This document shows positions 45,353-55,132 of a DNA stretch of 64,000 bases, piece after piece. The translations under genes were made by a program, and so were the position numbers. The stretch covers positions 124,001 through 188,000 of the forward strand of contig QAOA01007934.1 in assembly GCA_003255065.1 (NCBI GenBank), given 5' to 3'. The stretch comes from Cercis canadensis (Eukaryota > Streptophyta > Magnoliopsida > Fabales > Fabaceae). The notes under the pieces are model-generated. The model was not told where the DNA came from and made no database searches. It was given only the letters and a program-made list of their open reading frames with translations. Numbering within the stretch: position 1 is the stretch's first letter; each line of letters begins with the position of its first letter.

Positions 45353-48139
45353 TTATGGTTGATCTTGTCTTCTGTTTGGACAGCTACGCCGGTTATGTCC
45401 TTCTATGCTACACAGCCCGCATCGTAATGCACTCTGTGAGCTTTCGCCCCAATCCATTTCGTTACGTATGCAAGTTGACTTGGGTCTACCTTTGGCTTGT
45501 AGTTTCGAGGGGTTAGGGATGATAGTCAAACCCTGTATCGTTGGCCATTCTGGTTCTCCACCAATTGGTGTAAACTTGCCACCGTACGCATTAACTAAGT
45601 TCTGCGTCGAATATACTTGATTCACGTAACCCCATGCATCGACTCTAATAGAAGCACAAGCAGCTATCGCTTGTGAGCAAGGAATATGAAGTGCTTGAAA
45701 TCGACCACACCCACACCATTTATCTCTTAAGTTTAGGGGAAAAATTCGCCCGCTCGCCCTTCCGCTCAAGTCAAATGTCTCCTCTACTTCAAAAGATCCA
45801 ATATCTCTATCAAATAAAGTTGTTCAATGTGAAGAAGCATACTGGCCATTATCTCGCATCTTCTGATCTGCATCATCTGTCCACATTTGTCTACTCGCTA
45901 ACCTTGCATGAGTCATTTCTCACCTTTCAATAAAAATACGGTTCATTCTGTAATATGTAGCTCTTACAAGGGCTGTGATAGGCATACTACGAACCCCTTT
46001 CAACGTGTCGTTCACATTTTCAGCTAGATTGGTTGTCATTAAGCCAAATCGTCTCCCATTAGTATCACCATGTTGCGTCCATTTCTCGGGATCAATATCG
46101 CTTATATACTTCCATGCACGCTCATCAGAACAAGCGATTTTGATGTCTGTCATTAAGTCGTTGAACTTCTTAGACTCAAACTGAACACTTGTGAAAGACA
46201 TTTAAAAAAATTAAACCTCTAGTTGTATAATATTTAATTTAGTTGACAAACTAAGATTCTCACCAGTTCTGTAGATTTGATGCTTCACGTCAATATTTTT
46301 AAAAGCATTGTTCCAATTGCTCACCACGTGACGCAAGCAGAAAAAAATGATGTCCCAATGGTGGACGCCAACCAACATGCTCATCTTCAATTACAGCTAA
46401 GATGCTAACATGACGGTCTGAGATTAAAGCCAGATTTGGAATGTTCCCAACCACGTACTGCCTGACATGGGTTAAAAACCATGACCATGCATCTTTTGTC
46501 TCACCTTCTACTATTGCATAAGCTAAAGGTAGTGGTGACCTACTGTCATCTTGTGTGGTGGCGATGAGTAGAGTTCCACTGTATTTTTCGTACAGAAAAG
46601 TTTCATCAATCTGGACAACTGGCTTGCAGAATTTAAATCCATCAATGCATGGCTTGAATGCCCAGAAGATACGCTTAAATCTCTTTAACGTAGGGTCATC
46701 AGATGGCCTACCCATCCATCGGTCATCAAGACACCATTGAACCACCGTTCCTGGTGCATGCATTTGAAGTGCGGCCATCCACCTAGGCAATAAATCATAA
46801 CTTTGCTTCCAATCACCATACACAGTATCGATCACTCTTTCTCTTGCTTTCCACACTTTTCGGTATGATATTTGATATGGGTACATGCCTTTTATGCGCT
46901 CCTGTATCATTTTTATAGGCACACCAGCATTCTCTTGAACCATTCCAATAATGGCAGCTGCAATCACCTGAATGTCTAGTTTGTCATGATCCTGTGACAA
47001 GATTGCATTTGTGCAAGTATGAGGCCCATTATACTTTCTAATCTCCCATACTTTGCTCCTGGTACGTAAGCATGCCTGAAGTCTCCAATGACATCCATCA
47101 GCATTGTTTGAACATATCAAACTCAATTTATTCGGTTTGGACTCCTTCACATGAAAACGTTGGTTCGCATGAAGAGAGTATTGTTTTATAGCTAATTGGA
47201 GATCATATTTTGTTTTGAATTTCTACCCGATCATACATTCATCCCCTTTCTGCCATTCACTGTACCCTGTTACTTGGTCATTATCGTCAACTATCTGCAT
47301 TGCTCCGCAATCAATGTTTCCATAATGCGGTGCAATTATCGCTTGTATTGGTGCAACATGTTCCGCCCTTGCAGCTATTGGGTCTTGCATCAATGCCTCC
47401 ACATTAAGATCTTGAACGTCTTCCCCTGCATCATCACCACTTGATTCTCCACTGTTTGATCTGCAATCAGCATCTTCATCATCATTACTGTCAATTAGAG
47501 GATCACCTGGTGAATTGCCTCGACTAATATTTTCTTGCTCACCTCTACATTGGCTTATATAACTTCATTCACTTCAATGTCACCACCTCGAACATCTGAA
47601 CTTAGCCAAGGGTCATTATTTTCATAGCGATAGCCTCCTTCTACCATATGCGTTTGACTAGAAGTACCCAAACCATAATGAATTGCATGTGAACCAACTT
47701 CCGATTGGTAACAAGAGTCAGCTTCTATTCCCACTTGGCTATAAGGATGATTCGAACAAGGAAATGAACTTGGGCCAATTACAACAGTTTCAGCTTGGCC
47801 TCCATCTCCACCAACATTCATGGTCGTAATGTCCCCATATATCTCAATTGGACCCAAAGTAGAATGTTTGGCATTACTCTCATACATCATCTCAACATCT
47901 CCATCAGATCCCAATTCAAATGCAAGATAAAATAATGGATTAACTGAAACTGGGAATCTATAAATTATCTTCTCAACTATTTGATTTGTTTCAAGTCTCA
48001 TCTTATTGTGGATATGAAACTTTAATCTATCTAATCCACAAGTGTTCTTCAAGTTTAACCCATAGATTAAAGCTTCCTCACACATCACACCTTGGGGTCC
48101 ATTATATATTCGACCATTATGGTGTATTAATATGTGCAT
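45353..48139 (-). pseudogene. mudrA-type MULE transposase
   Basis: The protein starts MHILIHHNGRIYNG at 48139 and shows, in order: an N-terminal domain; an acidic linker; the MuDR DNA-binding-like domain (KPNKLSLICSNNADGCHWRL, YNGPHTC); the MULE DDE domain (VVQIDETFLY, LAYAIVEGETKDAWSWFL, LISDRH); a SWIM zinc finger (WCGCGRFQALHIPCSQ) and a zinc knuckle (CGLCSIEGHNRRSC). The stop is at 45353. Disabling changes are a frameshift near 47555, TAG at 47223-47225, a frameshift in a T-run near 46340, and TGA at 45920-45922. One intron probably begins at 46263. The SWIM His is Gln here (CSQ instead of CSH). It would cut and join element ends if intact. Confidence 0.88.
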
Positions 48140-48889
48140 CTTCTTCCTAAAATATTTGTTTTAGTCACAATTAGTTTATAAATATTATTGCATTTTTATA
48201 CTAACAAAATTTCTATCAATAATTATACGTAATAATATCACAACTACTCTATAAATAATATCACATATGCTCTATAAATAATTGCATATCTTTATACTAA
48301 CTAGCATTCTATCAATAACTATATGTAATAATATCACAATTACTCTATAAATAATTGCACATCTTTATACTTATAAAATTTAACTCAATTAACATACACA
48401 ATTATCATTTTTAATGACAACTAAACTTTAATTTTAATTTAATCAATAAATAATTATTATTAAAAAAATTTACTAATATTTAATACTCTAACATTTAAAT
48501 ATATATTACAGTTAAAAAATATCTAAAATTAAGAATATAAAACATAAATACCTTCAGAAGTTCAAATTTCTTCAAAATTTTCGCAGCACTCCCGAGCTTC
48601 ACGTCAATCTCTCGCACCAACTTTAAGCTTTCACACCAATTTTGCGATAACAAATGATTCAGGAGCTGGTATTTATAAATCCCTTCACGCTTTAGCAGCA
48701 TTGTTTCACGCTTTTCCGTGTATAGCGTAAATAATTTTAAAATGCTCCGAAAAATCGTATTCAGGTAAAACACGCTTTACTGCAAAGAGTGAACACGCCT
48801 TAACCAAATAAGCCACGCTTTTAGGACAAGGGGTCATTGTTTTCCCTATTATTTACATCACGTCTTTGTTCAAAAAGTGACTTCAAATA

Positions 48890-49581
48890 GGTAAAAAAAC
48901 GTGACTCAAATACTTGCAAAACCGTCACTTCAATTGCACCAAAACCGTGACCACATATGCACAAAACCATTACCACAAAATGCTGCAAAACCGTGAGTCA
49001 AAGCATGCAAAACCCTAACCACAAAAGCATGTAAAACCGTGACCTCCAATGCATCCAAACCGTGAGTCAAACAAATTGTAAAAGCTATAAAACCGTGACC
49101 AGTGAAGCAACCCAAACCATGACCTTCAAGAGATACCAAACCGTTGGTCAATTGCCCCAAAACCGTGAGTCAAAGACTTCCCAAACCGTGACCTTAGCAC
49201 TTCCCAAACCGTGACCTTAGCAGCAAAAAACCATTCCAAACCGTGACCAAAAATAGAAAAAATTATGACTCCAAATGCATGCCAAACCGTGACTAAGAGA
49301 GGAATGAAAATCGTGACCTTAAGGAGGAACACCGTGACCACAATGCTACAAAACCGTAACTTGAATAGTCGAGAAATATGGATGAACAATGATCACGCCT
49401 TGGTGAAAATTTCCCTGAACCGTGTTCAGTTGATTCACAGTTTTGGACATGATAAACCGTGATTAACTGAAACTCGAATATTATTAAAAAAATCAAAACT
49501 GCCCATTTGAGGTAAATACTTTCAAATGTACACTATATAGGTAAATACTTTGTCCACTTGTATTATTTTGGTCAAATTGCC
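48890..49581 (-). repeat. Right terminal inverted repeat of the MULE, with a CACGGTTT motif array
   Basis: The core, about 49115-49581, mirrors the left arm. The AAACCGTGA motif array continues inward to about 48900 with more diverged spacers. The transposase gene starts about 750 bp further inside at 48139, so its promoter may lie in or beside this array. Confidence 0.85.
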
Positions 49582-49590
49582 TCAATTTGT
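49582..49590. repeat. Right 9-bp target-site duplication of the MULE
   Basis: TCAATTTGT, identical to 40018-40026. Confidence 0.9.
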
Positions 49591-49735
49591 TTCACACCCA
49601 TTAGATGAAGTTGTTTGTGACAATATTCTAATTGCGTCTTCTTTTAAATTTTGAGCATCAGTTCCATGCATAAGCCACCATTAAGTGGCAAAGTTTGCAA
49701 TTCAAGTTAGTTGGTAACATATTGAAGTTCTATTA

Positions 49736-51002
49736 GCCCTACGATTTTCCAACTCTAATTTTGATGATAACAAATAGCATTGCTTATCACTAACCTTAAT
49801 GTGTTTGTTCAAGTATTTATTCTAAGAGAACATGTTAGGTGATAAACTTGGGTCTGGAGCACAACCAGTCTCCTAGCTTAAAGAACTAGCTCTAAATTCA
49901 AGAGCTGGATCTACGTGTTGATATGAAAGCCTCAAATTTCATGGACTAACTAAGGATGAAGTCCAATTCGTCTGGACCAGTTAATGGAATTCAGAGACAT
50001 TGGAAGGATGCCCATTTGAAAAATTCAAATTAGAGAAAATTCAACAACAAGAAAGAAAGCAAGTGTTATATAAGTAAATTATTTGAAAAGATGAGATTAT
50101 TTCTCAATCAGAGATATGATCTCAAATTAGGTCATTAAGACCTCAAATCAAGCAAGCAGAAGCCTAGCCCATTGGCAACGGTCATCTTTAACCTTCTGCT
50201 ATAAATTTGAAGACCCAAGGTTTGAAAAAATATAGAAGAAAATCCATTGAATAGTCCAAAAGAAAAAACTTTTTGTCTGAAGCAAGTTATCTATATCTTC
50301 TGACAACTCTATAGTACTTTTGTGTAAATCCTTTGTGAGAGTTGTAAATCTGTGGGTGTTATATTCTTTCAAAAATTTGTAACAGATTTCATTGGGAAAT
50401 CTGGGGAGTGACTTCTCTCTTTATTTGATAAAAGGAGAGAGTTTCTAGTGAGCTCTTGGAAAAACTTGAGAGAGAGTTTTCTAGTTAAGTTCTTTGTAAA
50501 ACTAGTGTTGTAAGAAGCTTATAGAAGCTTGGACAAATAATCTTGTTGATAGTTGAACCACGATCTTGGGAGAATGGACGTAGGCTTTGTTTTGGCCGAA
50601 CCACTATAAAAATATATGGGTTAAATCTCTATTCCCATCTCCATTTAATATTCAGTTGAATATTTGTTTTATGCACTTAATCTATTGTTAAATGTTTCTG
50701 AAGCTAGTTTTGATCTCTATCTCTTGATCTATTATCTTGTTATTCAGATTTGATTATCGATTATATTATTAGAAGTGTTTAATCCATCTAAATATTTCTG
50801 TGTGGTTTATGTCCTAATCTTTCAAATCCTAATTTAAATTGTTTGCCTTTGCAAAATTCTTCTAAGTTATTTTATAACCAGTAGTGTATTAAGCTTTGTG
50901 AAAAACTAGTTATCCTAGAAAGTGTTTTACTCTGTATTTTCGCATCATAATTATTTTTGATCTCCTAATCACCCCTTCTAAGAGCATACCTACTATTTTT
51001 CA
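49736..51002 (+). repeat. 5' LTR of a SIRE-like Copia retrotransposon (approximate left end)
   Basis: The right end, ...CTACTATTTTTCA at 51002, is followed directly by ATTGGTATCAGAGCTCGG (51003-51020), the initiator tRNA-Met primer-binding site used by plant Copia elements. GATGATAACAAATAGCA near 49761 is typical of the start of these LTRs, and GCTATAAATTTGAAG near 50200 may be its TATA region. The left end is set where hAT homology stops. No second LTR is present in the window. Confidence 0.7.
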
Positions 51003-51020
51003 ATTGGTATCAGAGCTCGG
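51003..51020 (+). other. Primer-binding site (tRNA-iMet) of the Copia element
   Basis: TGGTATCAGAGC matches the standard plant Copia primer-binding site and sits immediately after the LTR. Confidence 0.8.
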
Positions 51021-51083
51021 TGCTCTATTATTTGGTTTAACAACCTTGAGTTAAAGATCTAAAAGTCTTAATTTTTTGTAGGT

Positions 51084-52735
51084 ATCATAAACACCCAAAG
51101 TGCAGTTTATTCTTCCCACAAGCTACCATTCTTTAATGGTGATAACTACAAGTACTGGAAGGAAAGAATGAAGATGTACCTTGAATCCATAGACTACAAG
51201 GTCTGGGCCATTATGAGAAATGAGATGTCACTACAAATGAAACTAGTTGATGGAGTACAAATTCCAAAGAAAAAAAATAAGTTCATAATCGAAGATCAAC
51301 TCATATACACTTTGAACTCCAAAGCTAGATATAACATCGTTTGTGTTATTTTTTTAAAAGGATATGAGCACATAGCCTCATGTAATTCAACAAATGAGAT
51401 GTGGGACCGACTCAAATCTATACATGAAGGAACAAACCATGTGAAGGAAGCCAAGATCGACATATTTGGCTCACAATATGAAATGTTCCATATGGAGAAG
51501 GATGAACCATTGGAATCTTTCTTCTCTCGGTTTCTTGTGATCATAAATAATCTCAAGAGCCTTGGTAGAGAGTATACTCAAAAGGAGAAACTAAAGAAGC
51601 CGCTTAGATGTCTTACTAAAAAATGGGAAACAAATGTTACGGTTCTCCTCCAATATATTGAAACAAATGACCTGACTGTGGACCAGCTGAGATGATAGTT
51701 AAAGACACATCAAATGATGTTGTTGAAAAGAAAAACTGCCTAAAAGATCATAAGAAAAATAGTTTAACTCTAGCTAGCACCACACAAGAAACTAGTTCTC
51801 TTGCAAAAGAACCAATTTCTAGCGATGAAAATGTAGCTCTAGTGTCAAAGAAATTCCTTCAACAGATGAAAAGACGAAATGACAGAAAGAAATTTCCATT
51901 TAAAAACAACAAAGAACCAATCATTTGCTATGAGTGCAAGAATCCTGGACACATCAAACCAAATTATCCAAATCTTAAAAAGAAGAAACTTTATAGAAGA
52001 GAAAAGAAGAAGGCGATGATTGCTTATTGGAGTGATGTAGACTCTACCTTAAACAATGATGATTTAGATGAAGATAACCTGACAAACTTTTATTTTATGG
52101 CAAACACCAAAAGCAGCAATGAGGTAAATGATTTTGAATCTGAGCTTGGTCCTCCTCCTTCTTATGAAGAGCTGAATCTTGCTTTTGAGGATCTAGCTCT
52201 TGACTATGAAATGAGGCTTGCAAAGGTTGAAGCTCTTAAGAAAATAGTCAAGGAGCAGATTAAAGAGATAGATGCTCTAAAGAAATAGAGTTATGAGTTA
52301 GCTCAAAGGTTTAATGTTTTGCAAAATGAAAATGACTCTCTCAAGAAAAACCAGCTTCTCACTCATTTTATTCTTAAAGAAAACAATGATTTCAAAAAGA
52401 AAGTAAGTGAGTTGTCAAAGGATCTAGCCAAGTTTGTTCAAGGGCGTGATAACTTAAATGCTTTGTTAAGGAGGCAGAGAGTTGGTCAAGACAAAGTAGG
52501 TTTGGGTTATAATGAATCTCAACCAGCAAAGTTATCTAAAAACTTCTTTGTCAAAGAACTAGCTTCTCACTCCACTTTTGGAAACTATTTTGTTAAGGCC
52601 TTGGCTCCTAGTTATTCTACAAAGAAAAATTGCTTTTACTATGGTAATGTAAGACATTTTATGTATAACTATGATTTTAAGAAATTATGTGCAGCAAGGA
52701 AAATGATTTAGGTACCTAAGAATACTTATGTCACT
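51084..52735 (+). pseudogene. Copia (SIRE-like) gag, truncated before protease
   Basis: The translation begins near SAVYSSHKLPFFNGDNYKYW, the UBN2/DUF4219 gag start, with no ATG in place. It runs through the gag helical domain (DRLKSIHEGTNHVKEAKI, ESFFSRFLVIINNLKSLG) to a stop at 51693-51695. An overlapping frame, 51692-52288, continues with a zinc knuckle (CYECKNPGHIKPNYP, last Cys replaced by Tyr). It then shows a coiled-coil-like segment and, after another stop, a further 52319-52711 piece. Homology ends about 52735, just where the protease would follow (VPKNTYVTN). Integrase and reverse transcriptase are absent. Confidence 0.75.
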
Positions 52736-52740
52736 AACAA

Positions 52741-52870
52741 CTATAGTTGGGAAATCGACCGGTTTGGCCCGACCCAGTCAAGCTGCGGGCCAAGGCAATC
52801 TATTCGGGCTAACAAACTGCTCGCCCAGCCTGGCCCTACACAGGCCTAAATGGGTTGGCCCACTTTTTAT
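52741..52870. repeat. GC-rich patch resembling an hAT subterminal end
   Basis: The sequence TAGTTGGGAAATCGACCGG followed by TTTGGCCCGACCC and several GGCCC/GGGCC words resembles hAT ends in plants (T-A-G-x-x-x-G-G-G start, GGCCCG-rich interior). It begins exactly where Copia homology stops. It could be the outer end of hAT copy 1 or of a separate element. Confidence 0.35.
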
Positions 52871-52999
52871 TTTTTGAATTTTTTAAACTATTTTTATTTG
52901 TAATTAAGCTAAAATCTAACAAAGGTTTAAGCTTTTTTCTTTAGTGATTTTGGTTAAGTTGTTAATGAATCTAATTGAACAAAACAAAATATGTATAAA

Positions 53000-53690
53000 G
53001 TAATAGAGTAAAACCTCTTTTTGGTCCTTGAAAAATGCTCCTACTGACACTTTAGTCTCTCATTTTTTGCGTGTCAATTTAGTCATTAAATTTATGTTCC
53101 GTCTGCCAATTTAGTCCTTTGTCTAGGTCTGTTAGTGAAGTTTGACTGAAATTGTCACGTGGCACGTTAAGTGCTGACGTTGCCATTAATTGGTGACTTG
53201 GTAAGCTGAGATGGCATTTAGGTGGGTTACTGGAATGGCACACATAAAACAATGCCATTTTGGTAAGAGAAGAAAACATGTCATCCTCACCCATACAACA
53301 CCATTTTCTGAAGAATAAGAATTGGAGATAGAATTATGAACGAAGGGAAGCATTCTACAAATCCCATATTGGAACCCTAAGCCCCAAAACACCAAAGTCC
53401 TTTTCTCAGTGTCAATCGCTTGAAATCCGAAGTCGTGAAGATGGAAATCATTCTGCAATTCATAAAGAAAGAGCCCTAAGCCCTAAATTGTGAAATCCCT
53501 TTCTCATTCTCTTAATCGGTAGAATCAAAGTATCAAAGGAGACAAACCGGTGGAAGAAAGGAATAAAGAACTGGTGTGCAATTCATTCTGCCGATAACGG
53601 ATCCTTCGTGCTTTAACAAGTGAGTTTTTCCAAACTCTTGTTTTTCTCCATCTGAAAGGAGGTGTTGTTTAACTTCCTAGTATCTCACTG
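53000..53690. other. Probable left end and leader of a second MULE
   Basis: The run ACCTCTTTTTGGTCCTTGAAAAATGC, then phrases such as TTTAGTC and GGCACGTTAAGTGCTGACGT, has the look of the ends of non-coding plant MULE arms. I could not find its inverted partner on the right side, so the boundary is only inferred. Confidence 0.35.
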
Positions 53691-53918
53691 AGTGGACAAC
53701 TTTATGTACTTGATTGCCAGGACAGATGTAAGCTCACAATTTATGATGGAGCAATAGATTCATGGAAAAAGTTTATTGATAGCAAGCTTCATTTAGTTAG
53801 CTCTCGTGCCCTTGATGCTACTGTGCTTGTTCCCCTTAATGGAAATTTGTGGTCAATTATAACAGGTCGTGGTGATTTGAAGAGTCACATTCTTCAGTGT
53901 CAACTGCTTCAAGCATGA
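53691..53918 (+). pseudogene. F-box/kelch protein gene fragment (At1g55270/SAGL1-like C terminus)
   Basis: An uninterrupted 75-codon frame ending in TGA (53916-53918) reads SGQLYVLDCQDRCKLTIYDG, then DSWKKFIDSKLHLVSSRALD, VLVPLNGNLWSIITGRG and LKSHILQCQLLQA. This closely recalls the kelch-repeat C terminus of the plant F-box protein At1g55270. The expected segment of some tens of residues between 'PLNG' and 'LWSI..GRG' is missing, so it is an internally deleted copy. There is no N-terminal F-box. It sits upstream of a MULE transposase, which suggests capture by the transposon. Confidence 0.55.
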
Positions 53919-55132
53919 AAATTAAAATTTCTTTGTAATAGCGTGGTTGTGCACAACTTTATATTATGGTCCAAGGGTTCACATGGGCTGAGAAAGTAGT
54001 GCATATTTTATTGTTGTGGTCCTTGTAAAATAATTGTTGGGTTTTTGTTGTTTTGTGGGCAAAGTGGCCATTTGCTACTTACGATGTGTGGTGGGATAGT
54101 GTGTGGAGGAATTGTGTCTTGTGCTTGTCTTCATTTGTAAAAGGGGTTTCTTTAACTATACTTATCTATAGTGTCAGTGTCAGTGTCCCACTTAACAATG
54201 TAATTCTATATTCATGCTGTCACAAGCTAGTTTACATTGAGGCTTTTAAATGGAATCAATGGTTTGATAATTATTTGTTGATATATTATGTCAGTTTCAC
54301 ATTGCTATGACACTTTTGAGTAGGCTATGTAAGATTAATTGACTTATTGTAATAAATAAGAAAAGTATATGATATGGTAGACTCCTCAAAAGGGGAATCC
54401 AAGATGGTAAGCATTTGCCCTAAGTGGATACTAGTATTATATTTTATATACATGGAGATCAACTTAAAGCTTCCTAAACAAATATGTATGCGGTCAAATA
54501 TAATGAATACTATTAATCATTTTTATCTAGTGATGTGGTTTTTTTTTACTTTTAGTAATAAGCTAGTTATGCAAAGAACATTTCTAAAAGCAAAAGAACA
54601 TAGTAAAATCATATTTTTCTCTATATTTAGTGTTCCCTTATAATTCTATCTATATCTTGAGCAATGCAGCTGCATCCATACTTCAAAAGTCCAAAAGTTG
54701 CAGAGGTTTATAGGATTTAACCATTCTATCTGTACCTACATTTAGATTTTAGATTTCATAGCTTTTGGTTTTTACCTTTTCCTTAGCAAGGAATTGGTCA
54801 AGTACATAATAATGTCCAAGGTAGATATTGATAGAAGTATCTAGATATAAGGATTATTACCATGTCCTTGCCTCTAGTCCTTTGGGACTTGACATGGTAG
54901 ACACATTATTAGCAACAAATAAACCTATATTAGTGTTGAATAATTATAGTATTAATTTTATCTTTCCCCAAAACATTATCTTGAAGCAAGTTGCTTCAAG
55001 AACATAGTTGTTTGGAACTTATCTTAATGCCTAGCACTGGCAAGACACCAATAATGTAATTCTAAACTACTGACTTTGTTTGAGTAATTTCTTTGATATT
55101 TGCCCAATATACTCATATATTAGCCCTTTGAA

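Larger units (their letters stand above)
40027..49581. mobile_element. Mutator-like element (MULE) carrying a PMD gene and a mudrA-type transposase
   Basis: The ends are inverted copies: the left begins GGCAATTTGACCAAAATAA and the right ends with its reverse complement. A perfect 9-bp target duplication, TCAATTTGT, occupies 40018-40026 and 49582-49590; 9 bp is the Mutator hallmark. Long terminal inverted repeats of about 0.5 kb contain many CACGGTTT motifs. Inside are two convergent genes, a plus-strand plant mobile domain gene (40874-45010) and a minus-strand transposase (45353-48139), whose 3' ends face each other 340 bp apart. The element is 9555 bp. Both genes have disabling changes. Confidence 0.92.
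39620..49735 (-). mobile_element. hAT transposase relic, copy 1, split by a MULE
   Basis: Two blocks, 39620-40026 and 49582 to about 49735, match consecutive parts of the hAT copy at 60.2-60.76 kb (shared words CATCAAATTTTCAAACTC, GGTTATTTTTCACTAA, GATGAAGTTGTTTGTGACAA, CAGT.CCATGCATAAGC). Read on the minus strand, the right block encodes the hAT C-terminal dimerisation segment (WLMHGTDA, ITSSNGC-like). The MULE at 40027-49581 lies exactly between the blocks, inside that segment. The right block ends abruptly at about 49735, where the Copia LTR begins. Confidence 0.75.

Noticed and set aside
45353..48139. The MULE transposase as a working gene
   Set aside because: Two stop codons and two frameshifts interrupt domains that are otherwise well conserved.
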